Under the pieces are notes generated by a model that saw only the letters and a list, made by a program, of their open reading frames with translations, did no database searches and was not told the origin of the DNA. 64,000 nt of DNA, from positions 372,001-436,000 of the forward strand of contig OZ237749.1 of the NCBI GenBank assembly GCA_965178125.1, read 5' to 3'. Made by a program: the position numbers and the translations under genes. The stretch's first letter is position 1; every line of letters starts with the position of its first letter. Positions 24,801-35,400 of the stretch are shown piece after piece. Source of the stretch: Bilabrum cf. latius (lineage: Eukaryota > Bigyra: Bicosoecida > Bigyra > Bicosoecida).

Positions 24801-24909
24801 CGGCGACGCCACCGCTGCCGCTGTTGTGGACAGGGCAAGCATTGCCAGCCCGGCAGGGGACTCTATCCCCGAGGCGGAAGAGGAGGACGACGACGAAGTG
24901 GAGGGCTGA
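21895..24909 (+). CDS. SHIPPO-repeat (STPGR) coiled-coil flagellar protein
   Basis: 1004 residues with no internal TAG, ending in TGA. After a Ser/Arg-rich N-terminus there is a long charged coiled coil (about residues 245-510, dense in Arg, Glu, Lys and Ala). Pro-Gly-Pro motifs of the SHIPPO/ODF3 type follow: TPGPGTY (about 536), MPAPGHY (about 577), LPAPHDY (about 621) and APGPGGF (about 669). The C-terminal 300 residues are disordered and end in an acidic tail. SHIPPO motifs line doublet microtubules, so the protein is probably axonemal or microtubule-associated. The codons are very GC-rich, with Gln written as CAG and CAA only. The 569-codon ORF on the opposite strand is a shadow. Confidence 0.85.
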   Translation: MSAGGAPSGHQSQDGFKPGTADSRATQGSLADNRGVYVPPLSSGGIGANDGAQRGRTGSSARLDGGPSLPGSIYMDADQMGDDFDLADVSGRSPASSSRKGIGMGSSPMLGHSQSAASFEHRPGTTPHGRSSRGARSHRSTTSSRSRRSRSRGGLRGSRSMASLGGYEPPTSTRMLKKSQLEVAKELAQDYPSLQARMKDPMFQEAAAQVGVDLNDLHPRDPSAFRRTMATPRSSLRSRAQFFEQTRIEQVALVVMQMRVAEEEREEVERKKRRMRKLLAKDLLGRVEREKARIERMETERLRRQRIIDMEENKMKRDENQEQAIQEAEQRAEERRLRHAAKKRKEAEARGREKTKQIIAARKRRERREAERLTQIQRTEERRAAQQAKALARLQERKDQMKRRMKAKERLLTERMGDAVEGELDRRDHARKAMERAEEQRKKIEQARLEELQRKRDERWVAEQRAHMNSMRLRRQAQYRSKKKGSGAMHALEKASLLHEVSLSIEKERQVKRKRTLIETDKWKSKRNVIPERQQTPGPGTYVVPSELTQSKGFSWRKPMPEKVKKALTEKSWVDEMPAPGHYGVPKDDLLRPNPARSTKFNMSKPKTEDEWLSLRAKQLPAPHDYGHGDRRPTTAPTPGGQFEQGRFSPHKGMSFLDHAIKMGPGRDAPGPGGFLMEDVVREQDTVPRARQVPGSTMSLASFVQPGGSRGAQSARGRSMTAASFNGGASVGGMSLPLGVGRPRTDSAPEQFGAGALQAGGDFKMKIMPLGNMKGAKNFSMTTGRLAGGLQGARNADGSVIDPFRASAKKLFGGSRRAKAAAASSAAAQMPGRVGATRPDMKFVPGLTQVSATLSEVLNESDEEGELGSHDGADAVPTDVDASGSFVPAAGQVPLSPVVTDSVVDASGAKAKSFGLDCEDDEGAAPVPQPKGDLTAAATNQGSGGSDVTGSTDKSGNNSGNNSGNKSQGGDATAAAVVDRASIASPAGDSIPEAEEEDDDEVEG

Positions 24910-25100
24910 AAGGGGGTGAGGGTGTCAGCAGTGAGGCTGCTGGTAGCATGGCCTCTGTTGTCCCTTGCGGTGTGTGTTATGTGGATGTCTTTCCAATTCG
25001 ATTGGTGTGCTTGTTCAGGCAACATCTTCTCGCGAGCTCGTATATATGGCCAACACATTCAGCGACTGGGGTACAATGACACACGCGTTCTAGGCATTCT

Positions 25101-25979
25101 TTACACGACGAGCACGGGTCCCGACTTGCGCTCCTCCTTGGCGAAAGACATGTACCCGAGGCAGCCTGCGGGCAGCTTCAGTGCCACCCGGGTGCCCTGA
25201 GCCACTCGCTTCTGGGTCGCTTCGTCGCTTCGGGTCTTGGTCCACACGGCGATGCGGTACAGGACGTTGTACGAATGAGATCGCTTGGAGGCGATGCCGT
25301 CTTTCTTCTCTGTCTTCTCCACGCGGCGCTCGAGCGCAACACCGGCCACATCCGACGCGCAAGCCTTCCCGCCAAGCACGTCCCCAGAGATGGCAGCAAT
25401 GCATACATCCCTCCACACATCATCCAAGTCTGCGATCCTTTCTGATTCACCGCTCGATTCAACCAACCTAGGGTGAAGCTTGGCTGTGCCGAAGCTTGAA
25501 CGACTCTTGTCCTGCGAGTTTCAGGAGGGGGGCAGCGACAGGGCGGTCGTACGGCGATAAACGGTGACAGGAAGCACATCAAATGGGCAGGATATACATA
25601 CATCGATACGATAGCAATCACCGCTTACTTCTCTTTTGTACGTGACCATCCACCGGCCGCCCTTCTTTACGCTAGGTTCCTCCCACCGCGGGATTAACCC
25701 GTCCCTGAACAGGAACAAAGAGTACGGGTCTTCCCCTCCCTCCAATTTTCTCTTTTCGATAAGTTCAGTGGGAGACTGCACCGCCCCGAGCACAGCCGCG
25801 AGCTGCTTTACAGTTGCAATGCCAGACCTAACTTCAACCTGTCCGTGGTCGTACTTGACTGCCCCAGTGGAGTCTCTGGTCTTCACTGGCTTGCCAACCC
25901 ATAGTGTCCAGCCACTTGAAGCACTAGAAGATCCAGACGCGGCTGTAGCAGCCTCGGAAGCAGACATCTTGAATTGCAT
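25101..25979 (-). CDS. Divergent eIF4E family cap-binding protein
   Basis: Two exons: 25979-25629 and 25511-25101, joined over a 117-base GT-AG intron (25512-25628, phase 0 on both sides). 253 residues, stop TAA 25101-25103, no TAG. Family landmarks: GWTLWVGKP; LFRDGLIPRWEEP (the cap-stacking Trp equivalent to human Trp102, with Glu next to it); KKGGRWMV; LDDVW; and RIAVWTKT (Trp166 equivalent). No Trp is found where human Trp56 and Trp73 fall. There are insertions before the Trp102 block and before the Trp166 block, a feature reported for some protist eIF4E classes. It ends tail to tail with the SHIPPO gene, 191 bases apart. Confidence 0.85.
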
Positions 25980-26141
25980 GGTTCTTTGTGTCGAGTTTAT
26001 ATCTTCATTTTCACAATTGGATCAGCTGTGCAGAAAGTCAAAGTTGAACACAACTCGGAGGCACCATGTTCCTCTGGAGCGAGTACGGTCATCGTCAAGT
26101 GAGAGCACTTAAGCCCATGAGCGTCTTGCTCAGACGCACGC

Positions 26142-26729
26142 TCACTGCTCCAGCTGCTTCCTCTCGCTCGCATCGGCCCCCTCCAGCCGGGCGACCTTGC
26201 GGAGCGGCCCGTTGCAGTACCCAATGGCGAGCGCCGACATTCCCACGTGGAAGCCTACCAAGGTGCCCACGCCGGCCCACTTCGACATGCCCCAGCGGCG
26301 CCTCAGCAGCAGCTCGTGCACGGGGCCGTACGCGAGGTAGGCGATGGTGAGGTAACCAGGCAAGGTGCAGAACTTCACGATATCCTTGCTGTTGGCCCTG
26401 TACGCCATAGAATACGTGATTCGGGCCCCCATGTACAGGCTTCCGGCGATTGCCGCGCTCTTGGCGTCGCACAGCAGAGCATGCGCCCACAGGGACGGCA
26501 GGAATGCGATGGCTTGCTCGACGGTGTTCATCTGCGCGCGCTGAGCCCGCATGAAGCAGTCCGGGCCATCCATTCTTGGAGATGGCGTGTCGGTGATAAA
26601 CCGCATGTTTCCAGCCGCCATCGTATCGAACATGCACATCCAGGCCCAGCTGCAGGTGAGCAGAGCGATAGGCATCAGATCGTCACCTGATGGGAACTGA
26701 AACGGTTTACTCGCCGTTACTCCGCCCAT
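26142..26729 (-). CDS. MAPEG family membrane protein
   Basis: 195 residues, ATG 26727-26729 to TGA 26142-26144, no TAG. About four hydrophobic segments span the protein. The motif FMRAQRAQMNTVEQAIAFLP (about residues 59-78) matches the Arg/Asn-Glu signature of membrane-associated eicosanoid and glutathione metabolism proteins, which act in the ER membrane as glutathione transferases or peroxidases. The substrate cannot be told. It is transcribed away from the CNNM gene. Confidence 0.75.
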   Translation of the reverse strand: MGGVTASKPFQFPSGDDLMPIALLTCSWAWMCMFDTMAAGNMRFITDTPSPRMDGPDCFMRAQRAQMNTVEQAIAFLPSLWAHALLCDAKSAAIAGSLYMGARITYSMAYRANSKDIVKFCTLPGYLTIAYLAYGPVHELLLRRRWGMSKWAGVGTLVGFHVGMSALAIGYCNGPLRKVARLEGADASERKQLEQ

Positions 26730-27269
26730 TGGATGCGATTACTGCAAAGTGAAAAAGGATTTGGTGAGCATGGCGGGCTAAAGCAAAAGATTGGGCCTGG
26801 GCAAGACCACGAAATGCGTGGTTCTCGGAGAGTATGAGGGTATGACCCGAGCAGCCTGCGGGGACCCAACCGCGTGGTACACACTATGCACTCCATCTAC
26901 TCATTGGAGCGCAACAAGCAACAAATTAACGATACATATGCTGTACATACGACACTTTGGACAAGGATCTCAGAAACGGTTGCTGGATTATAGATTCACA
27001 TCTATCGAATAAAGTACAGAATCGCTGCAACTGCTATCATCATATGCGCTCACATAGCTAGGAGCTTAAAGTTTACGCTGATGCGCGGGCTATTTGCCAC
27101 AGAGACTGCGTAAAACACGCACCTTTTCACATATTTCGTGCTTCTGCTTCATTAATGGTAGCTCACTCGTCACCCAGATCATGATGGTCGCACGGCGGGC
27201 GGCCAACCTTTGGGAGGCAATCCACAGAGTCTACGCCAGGTGGTGGCTGTGATTCCATAGTCGGGCGAC
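26730..27269. other. Divergent intergenic region
   Basis: Between the MAPEG gene (leftwards) and the CNNM gene (rightwards). Fairly AT-rich, with no coding or RNA signal I can support. Confidence 0.4.
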
Positions 27270-28348
27270 ATGATGTTTGATTCTCCGGACGCTTTTGGGG
27301 AGAGCAGTGGTGGATCAGATGGCGACAAGCTTTTTTCGGTCGGATGGTTCATTGATGCCGGTATTTCGCTTGGTCTAGTGTTGGTTGCAGGAATGATGAG
27401 CGGTCTGACTATGGGTCTCGTCTCGCTAGATGCAACTCAGCTATCAATAGTGCAGCGACTTGGCGATGAGGAAGCGAAGAAAAAGGCAACAAGTCTCCTT
27501 TGGTTTACTCGGAACCACCACTTGACTTTGGTGACGCTCTTGCTTGCCAATGCGGGGGCTGCGGAAGCGCTCCCGCTCTTTCTGGACAAGCTAGTACCCG
27601 AGTATATAGCCATTATCCTCAGTGTGACGTTTGTTCTGATATTCGGCGAGATCATACCATCGGCGGTGTGCACCGGCCCTCAACAGGTTGATATTGCTAG
27701 CTTTACAGCACCGTAAGAATGACACATGGCTTTCATGTGCATTTATATTCCCGCACGAACGCGTGTGGCTGCAACCTTTCCGTCCTGAGGACAGTTCGTT
27801 GTTACTCGCCTCCTGCCGCAGTCTGGTATACTTCCTCATGTTCATCCTGTTTCCAATCGCCTATCCCATCGCCAAGCTCCTTGACGTGTGCTTGGGCGAC
27901 GACCACGAGATGGGCACTCGCTTCCAAAGGAGGACGGAGCTCCGAGAGTTCATCCGGCTGCACGGTAAAGGAGCGCGGCGCGCGCACAGTTCCGCTGAGG
28001 ACGGCGAGGACGAGCAGGACGGCGGCGGCGGGCAGGACGACGACGAAGCGGTGGCCCTGCGGCGCCGCGCAAAAGAGCGGGAGAGGATCCGCAGGAGGCT
28101 CCGCAAGATGCACGTGCTGGGGATGTTCCTAGCGAACGGAGGAGGGATGGGCGACCCGCCCCAGGGAACAAACCAGGGAACATCGGAGGAGGACGCCGGG
28201 GAGCAGAGCGATGGTGGCCCGGGCCCCGCCGCTACCAAGCTTCTAGGGGCCGAACTTGACGCGGAGCTCTCGCATGTCGGCGGTGCACTGCCACCAACCG
28301 GTCCAGGGGCAGCAGGGGCAGCAGGGGCCGACAACGACAACGACGACG

Positions 28349-28383
<35 letters not shown>

Positions 28384-29817
28384 CTCCGTTCCTTCAGCGC
28401 CCTTGCCTCCGCTGCGGGCACCCGCAAGCGGCAGACCGAGCTGGCGCAGGCGCTCAAAGACGCCGCGCGGCTAGCCGAGGAGACAGGCGCGGACGAGATG
28501 GAGAGGAGGAGGCTGGATGACCTGACGGATGGGTTCCTTCACTACGGCGGCGATGGCGACAGCACGAGCAGCAGCAGCAGCGGCGGCCATGTCGGTGGGC
28601 CTGGAGCCGGAGACAGGGGTCCAAGGAACAAGGCGTCCGTGGGTAGCTACGGGACGCAGTCTGCCGTGGTTTCGTCGATCGCTGCGCGTGGTGGCGACCT
28701 GACGCCTCTGGCAGGAGACGCGAAGGCGGCGGCGGCCCGCACCTCCGCTTCCGGCCTTCCCCCGCGGATGCGTCGCTCCGCGACCCATGCTGCGGGGAGG
28801 GGTGTCGTGGCCGTGGGTGGCCAGGCCGCCGGCGCCGTAAAGCGCGGCGCCGCCGGGTTCTTTGTGTTCCGCAAGCAGCCCGCCGCACTGCCCGGCATGG
28901 CAGTTGTTCCCTCGGTCCCGAGCCCGCAGCTGGGCCCGCAGGCGGGCAGCCTCACCGCCAGTGCCACCACTCCACTGCTGGCCTCAGCCGACGGAGTCGG
29001 CACCACCTCCCGATCACTCAACGGCTAGCCGGTTGCGATCCGGTCCGAGGGTGTTCGGGGCGACGAGGGGGAGGGCCTGGTGCTGGGCAGCGACAGCGAG
29101 GGTGAGTCTGCGGGCGGCAAGCTGGTGCGTCTGGTCTCGATCGGGAGGCAGGCCACGCCCATGGGACCATCCGCCGCCCTGGCCGGTTCCGCAGCTGTGG
29201 AGAGCGCGGCGACGGCGGAGGATGCGAGCGTCGAGTCCATGATGCTGAGCGAGGACGAAGTCAAGATCATGAGCGGGTGCCTTATGCTGGGCCAGCTGAC
29301 CGTGGGTGACGTGGCGCAGCCTGATGTGTTCGCCCTCTCCACGGAGGATCGCCTGGACGACCGCACGATGCAGGCTATCCTCGGGTCGACCCACTCGAGG
29401 ATCCCAGTCGTGTACGGCCGGGACAAGCACAAGGTGGCGGGCTTGCTGCTCGTCAAGCTGCTCATCCCTCTGTCTCCTGCGGAGTGCAAGCCGATGAGGG
29501 AGGTGCCTCTTTTGAAGCCCATCGTCCTGCACCCGGATACGACCCTTCTCAACGCGCTCAACGTGTTCCAGACGGGGCGGGGCCATCTCGCGGTAGTCAC
29601 GAGGCAGACCGAGGAGATGAAGGCTTCTTTGCAGGCCAGGCGGCCGCCACCAGACAGCGTGAGGATCCTTGGTATTGTAACGCTGGAGAATTTGCTCGAG
29701 GAGCTCATTCAGGAGGATATTCTCGACGAGATGGACGTCGGAGCCGGAGCGGCAGCCGATGGTTCAATCGAGAGGGGCGTGCTGTCAGGAAGGAGGGGTG
29801 CCGCGACATTGAGGTGA
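27270..29817 (+). CDS. CNNM/CorC-type ion transporter (DUF21 + CBS pair)
   Basis: Exon 1 is 27270-27712 and exon 2 is 27822-29817; the 109-base intron begins GTAAGA and ends CCGCAG, phase 2 on both sides. 812 residues ending in TGA. The DUF21 membrane core spans about residues 25-185: AGMMSGLTMGLVSLD, then EIIPSAVCTGPQQ, and, across the splice, FLMFILFPIAYPIAKLLD. A long Gly/Asp/Gln-rich linker follows, with nine CAG codons in a row and the only TAG (29026-29028, residue 550). The CBS domain pair lies at about residues 640-785, starting TVGDVAQPDVFALS and ending LGIVTLENLLEELI. CNNM proteins handle Mg2+ and related cations. An alternative acceptor at 27793-27794 is also in phase but fits the family less well. 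Confidence 0.9.
28354..28380 (+). repeat. (CAG)9 run in the CNNM gene
   Basis: Nine consecutive CAG codons encoding a poly-Gln tract in the cytoplasmic linker. None is TAG, so slippage rather than UAG use made this tract. Confidence 0.9.
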
Positions 29818-30580
29818 TAGGCATATCTTGTGTTGCAGTGATCATTTGCAGCACTCCATTTCGCGGTGCTCGTGTATGTGTCCAGAGCACCCACAGCACA
29901 AGCGGCTGCAACCCCTTTCAAGGATTCGACTACACAGTCGATTGTGATCAGATGGCGTGGTCATTCTATAGCAGAATTTACGTGTGGTACTCAAGCAATC
30001 ACGCGCCACTCCAAGCAGGGCATCCAATTCTCCCACCGGTGCTCGCCCCTCCAAGAGCTTGAATGCGGAGCCCAGCGAAAACACTGCTAAATATTTGGAG
30101 CCAAGGGTCACGCTGACTCGCAGAGACGATTTGAAGTTGAACCAGATGTAACTCTGAGTCCAACCTGACACGCCTTGCGCCAGCAGCGCGCCCGTTTTCT
30201 CGCGAATGAGGTCTCTCCAGCCCACCACCACCAGGTTGCCCTGACAACACCGAATGGAGATGACCAACAGTTCGCAGCTGCATAACGAAGAAAATACACT
30301 AGGCAAAGACACTACGGGTGGCTGCGGTTTCATGGTGTGCGGATTGGCTTGTGCAACAGGGCAGCAAAATCGAAAGACTCGAGTACCATCGCAATCCAGC
30401 CCAGCTGAACTTGTTTTCCACGGAACTACTCCACCGAATCAATAGATAAACTTATTATCAACACACTGAGGGCACATGCACGCGGCGAGACGCCGGCGAG
30501 AGGAATCAAAGGTGCCTGCGAAGCAGCTATAGCTGCTGCGCTAAGTGCGAGGGCCCTTGGGTCCAATTAAAACTCACAGC
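29818..30580. other. Intergenic region
   Basis: Between the CNNM stop and the eL41 stop on the other strand. A 163-codon minus-strand ORF (30333-29842) with a TTG-type start crosses it. Its middle part looks weakly protein-like but matches no family I know, so I do not call it. Nothing else is seen. Confidence 0.4.
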
Positions 30581-30658
30581 TCATTTGGCGCGCTGCCTCA
30601 TGCGACGGCGCTTGCGCCTCAAACGCCTCATACGCTTCTTTCTCCACTTAGCGCGCAT
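30581..30658 (-). CDS. RPL41: Ribosomal protein eL41
   Basis: A 25-residue ORF, ATG 30656-30658 to TGA 30581-30583. It starts MRAKWRKKRMRRL and ends RRMRQRAK, nearly identical to the universally conserved eukaryotic eL41, a single Arg/Lys-rich helix bridging the two ribosomal subunits. Its one Gln is CAG. It is far too short for a length-filtered gene search. A promoter or 5' leader intron would lie to its right (30659-30820), in a region with no other feature. Confidence 0.95.
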   Translation of the reverse strand: MRAKWRKKRMRRLRRKRRRMRQRAK

Positions 30659-30827
30659 TGTATTGATACTAGGGTGATCGACTTCAGCACATTCGGCTTG
30701 GTGGTCGATTGATCCGATCACAGATAATACAGTCAACGTTTGTAAGGTGCAAAACAAAAAGTCGCCAGTCTGTCGCTGATTGCATTGCTTTGGTCAAACG
30801 TTCACATTTGTTCAACTTGTACTACCT

Positions 30828-32261
30828 TCATTTTACGATGAGTTCTTTCTTCGGCCAACCGGCCGCCGCCTTGTACCTGTGAAAGAGCCCCACGATAGCC
30901 TGCACGAAGCGAGCATGGAGAGCGTCCACCTCTGCTTTCGTGGGCCTCCCAGGCACCCTTGGTGCCTCGAATAGCGGCTTTCCAATCGCGTACAAGAATC
31001 TGCTTCGCCGTGGAATGGGCAGTCCCCACCTTCCCATGAACACGACGAGCGAAGCTTTGACGAGCCGGGACAGCCACTCGAGCCGTTTCGAGAGCCACCC
31101 GATGCTCATGGCGGTCGAGCACCCGAATATATACACCGGAACAAGAGGGATGCCCGACTCCAGGGCCACTCTCACGAACCCCTTTCTGTTCTTGAGCAGG
31201 ATCACCTCGGGCCGGGAGCCCCCTTGCGACCTCGAGCGGCCCATGGCCGCGTCCAGCTGCTGCGACGCGCCGCTTCTGCTTCTGCTACTAGTGCTGCCTG
31301 CAGCTGATGAACCAGCGCCAACACTGCCGCCCATGGGCACGTCCATGACTGTTCCTCGGTACATTTCCGCGATTCCGCCGGGCTGCACGAGGAATCGCTC
31401 CGAGCCCCTGTCTGCGCGCGAGCCCGGCAAGATGCCTCCTCGTGCTCGCTCACCTCGTCTCGACGAACCGAGCAACTGCTCGCTCGCAAAACCGAGCGCG
31501 CGGACTAACCCGCCGAACAGTCCAGTTGAAGAATTCTCGTTGCCGGACGGCTTGCCTATCCCATGGTCGACTGGCGCAGCTCCTCGTGAGGCACTTGCTC
31601 TAGAGGCCCACGCATTGCCCATCTCCCTCGGCCTCCCATCCAGCATGGCAGTTCGCATAGCATCTCCAGTCGCATGAATGCCCCCAAGGCCTTCCATGGT
31701 GTGACGAAGTACTGGAACCAGGCCGGTGGCGCTCGCTGCAATCGGGCGCAGTGGTCCAAAATAGTCTGAGAGCCATCCTGTGAGTCCCATCGCCGCGCCA
31801 AACGGAAAACTGCCGTGAGGAACTGCAGCAAGCAAAGCTCTCCTCGGAATTGGGGCGGGCTTATTCTCATCGACAACCCGGGTGCTAAAGTACCGATGCC
31901 AAGCAGACCAAAATGGAAGCTTGCGGATCCACTCCTACTCTCGCAGCGATGGATGCGATACAGCTGTAACCAATACAGCAAGTAGTATCCAACGGGATCT
32001 TGGAGATAGCTTTGTAAGCAAATATGCCGCCAGGGGGGCGGCATAGTAGAATGCGCCAAGCACTGCAAGTGAGTGGACTATGACAAGCGCCTCATCCTGA
32101 ACCGATATGATCATTCTCGAAAGAGGGGCGCCGAGCCGTTTTGCAACATCAGCAGGAACGATGCGAGGCAGGGCACGACCCTCCATGGGATTTGTGGTTG
32201 CCGCGGAAAGATCGAGCCTCTGCTCCGGGTCGCTTCGCCATCTGCTGTGGATCCAATCCAT
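30828..32261 (-). CDS. DGAT2/MOGAT-like acyl-CoA acyltransferase
   Basis: TGA 30828-30830; the first in-frame ATG is 32259-32261, giving 477 residues with one TAG (31935-31937, residue 109, before EWIRKLPFW). Protein-like sequence extends about 35 codons further up to an in-frame TGA near 32388, so an upstream exon may supply the true N-terminus. Landmarks: KLPFWSAWHRYFS; AVPHGSFPFGA, in the position of the usual HPHG catalytic block; QPGGIAEMYRG; LLKNRKGFVRVALESG, then PLVPVYIFG; and GRWGLPIPRRS. An insertion of about 90 residues precedes the PGGIAE block. The family makes triacylglycerol or wax at the ER. The first His of HPHG is Val here, so activity is inferred from the fold only. Confidence 0.82.
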
Positions 32262-32409
32262 AAGACACGCAACAACGCAGACCTTGTAGCAGTAGCTCCA
32301 CTGCCAGTAGTATACAGTGCTAACCGTGATATTTAGACCCAGCTTGGGGTGGCGAACCACATCAAAAGCAGGCAAAAATAGTCATATCCAGAACCATTGG
32401 CTAGCTCAC

Positions 32410-35400
32410 TCAGAACAGGCTATCCGCTCGCCCCCCGCCCCCTCCATTGCCTCCGCGACCGCGACCACCACCGCGATTATCACGTCCCCTGCCTTTGCCC
32501 TTCCCGCCTTTACCACCACCACGGCCCCTGCCGCCGCGGCCACCATCACCTCGCCCCCTCGCCTGCTTCGGTTTGTTGTGCCCCGTATCACGTAGGTGAG
32601 CCTGCAGCTACTCGTGGGTCTCGAACGGCCTGTGGCACACGTGGCAATCAAAATAGCCCCCTTTACCTTTCTTGCCCTTCCTCTTGCCACCCCCGTCCCT
32701 CGCTCGATCATCCCAGTCCCCTCGATCATCCCAGTCGTCGTCCCTCCTACCCCTGCCCTTGCCCCTGCCCTGGCTGTGCAACTGTCTATGCACCTGCCCG
32801 GCTTCCTTCCAGTCCTCGTCATCTTCATCTTCATCCGCGTCATCACTGTCGTACCCGTATCCCACACCGTCATACGCCTGCACAACACGGTCCTCACCCA
32901 CGAAGAGCTTGGCCAGCTCAGGATAGGACATGGCCGCCATCTCGAACTCGTCAAGATCCAGCTACCTGTTGCCGTCATGGTCAAACGCGCGCATGATCTG
33001 ATCCGCGGCCCTGGCTGCCGAGTCCTTGCTGTGGTCCCCCTGGGTGAGCAAGATTTTCATCAGCTCGTCCTCTCCGATCGTGCCGCTGTGGTCGGCGTCG
33101 TACGCCCGGAAGGCCATCCGGATCTTGTCCTTCCTCGTGCCCTTCTGTTTTGTCGCAGCCCATGCAAGGATTTCGGGGACACTAATCGAGCCGGAGCAGT
33201 CCTTGTCGATGGCACGGAAGAGTGCCTTGGTCTGCTAGAAGTTCTTGGCGCCCTCGATGTTGAAGTCGTGCAGGAATTGCGTGAACGCGGTCTTGTTCAG
33301 CTGCTCGATCTTGTGCCTCTAGAAGTAGCTCACCACCTTCCGGATCTGGTCGGTGTTTGGCAGACCCCTGTCGCCGTAGTTGCTGCGCATCATGCTCGCA
33401 ATCTCGTCCGCGGCGCCGCGGTTCCGCAGATCGGGGAGCTTCTTGAGGGGCCGCCCCTCGGGGCACCTCACGATCAGCCGAAGCTCGGGCAGCATCTCGG
33501 TGCGAAAGTAGTCGATGGCGGCTTTGAGCTCGTCGTCGTTCCGCACGGCGCGGTCCGGGTTGATGCTGCCCTTGAGGCTGTATGCGATTTGGAGGTGTGA
33601 CCTGCCCGTCGTCGCTACGCTCCCGGCGCCACCCTTGGCCGCCCCAGCCCCGCTGCTGCTGCTCGCCATGTCGAATACCCCAGCGGCGTCAACGACGCGA
33701 TACTCGTACAGGTGCTCGATATACGCGCGCACTCTCTCAAACGACGTCCTGGAGTCGAGCTGGAAGAACCTCGTGTTCCTAGCGTCATCAGCCGCACTCA
33801 CCACGCACTCCGCGACCACACCCGTCGATGCAGTCCCGCTGTAGGCTCTCAGATCGGCGTCCATCGTGCTTGAGATCTTCAGCGCCTGCTCTTTGTCCAT
33901 CGCCTCGCGCAGCTTCGCACGAGTCTCGCCGTAGCGCCGGATGGCTGCGTCTGCGCGCATTCCGATGTCGCGAGCATCCTCCACGCCTGCCTAGTGACAT
34001 GCCAGCATCTCGTCTCGCAGAGCAACGAGGAACTGCCCGATGTGCGCCTCGACCACCTTTCCCTCCTCGAACATGCGGCGCCTCCTTCTCGACTCGTCGA
34101 TGATGATCTGCAGGACAGCGTTCGCGCGATCCACCAGCTCGGGCTTCATGAAATGCTTGAGCTGCGGCGAGGGCCGCCCGCCTCCGTCGACCCGTTCCTT
34201 GGTGATAGACCTGACGAAGTACTCCATCGCAATGAGAGAGTGCTTCGCAAGGGTCGTGTTGTACACGTACGACGCGATGCCGATGGCCTCCTTCACGTCC
34301 TCGTCCTGCCGGCGGTATTGCTCAAGGGACTGGCTCATCGTCTCGAGCACGCCGCCAGCGATCAGCTTGCGACACGTCGGCGCGTGCAGGGCGAGCTTTT
34401 CGATGATGACCACGGACCGGACCCTGAGCTACGGGTCTTTCTTGACGAAATCGACGAGCAGGCCCAGCAGCCTGGTGTGGCTTCCAATGGCGGCGCGCGG
34501 GTCGAGCTCGATGGTGCTGGTCTTTCGGGTGGAGAGAGATGTAAGGCACTGCAGGGCCTTGAGCTTGACCTCAGTGGACACGTCGGGGTCCTGCAGCACC
34601 GGGATGATCGCGTCCTGTATGAGACCATTGGAGAGGAACGGGCTGGGCTTGAGGATCATCCGGAGTAGCTTGTCGCTGTTGTTTGTGAGCAGCAGAGCGA
34701 TGAGCTGCAGGATGCTTCGCACGAACCTGGTTGCTGCGAGTCTCGACTGCTCGTGCTCGCTGTGCAGGTGCCTGGGCCGCGCCCTCTCTAGCAGGAACCC
34801 CCAAGCTCCCGGATCGGTCTTGCTGCAGGGTAGCAAATGACAGAAAGCGTCGCACAGGTTTGTGAGGTGTCCGTAGGTTGACACGAGCTGCTCGGGGCTC
34901 CTCGTGTCCAGCTTGTCCAGCTGCAGCCGCTTCAGCACCGTCACCGTCAGGAGAAGGCCACCCATCTTATCGTAAGCCAGTCGGTCCAGAGCGTGCGGGG
35001 GGCTGCCGTGGCCGTGTCCGCACATGATTGCAAGGCACTTGCTGATTGCTTCCCGGTTTACCGAGGGCTCGGGGTGATCGACATCGCTAAGCCGCTAGCA
35101 GCACACTTTGGCGATAGCATGATTTTCCGTGAGAAATATGCGAAAATCGGGGGCTTCATCTCCAGCAAACGAGGCCAGAGCGCTGAGCAGCTGGATGCAG
35201 CCCAGACGCACGCTGTGCTTGCCACACGTGGTGCCCAGCCTCACAGCGACGTGCACGAGGGTCTCCCCGGATCGGGTGATACGGCTCCGAAGCATGGGCA
35301 CCCTCGTCTCTTTCCAAGCATTGGACACGTGCCATGTGCTCGTGGGCGGCAGGTTCAGGAATCCAGGCCCTTGGGCGTACATGCGCAGGACCCTGAGCGA

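Noticed and set aside
27793-27821. Earlier splice acceptor in the CNNM gene
   Set aside because: In phase, but it would add nine residues inside the conserved DUF21 core; the later acceptor at 27820-27821 gives better family spacing.
29842-30333. 163-codon minus-strand ORF
   Set aside because: Non-ATG start, no recognised domain and it lies in an intergenic gap; too weak to call.
32596-33600. 334-codon plus-strand ORF
   Set aside because: Antisense to the EF-hand and zinc-finger exons, which carry clear calcium loops and a C2H2 pattern on the minus strand.
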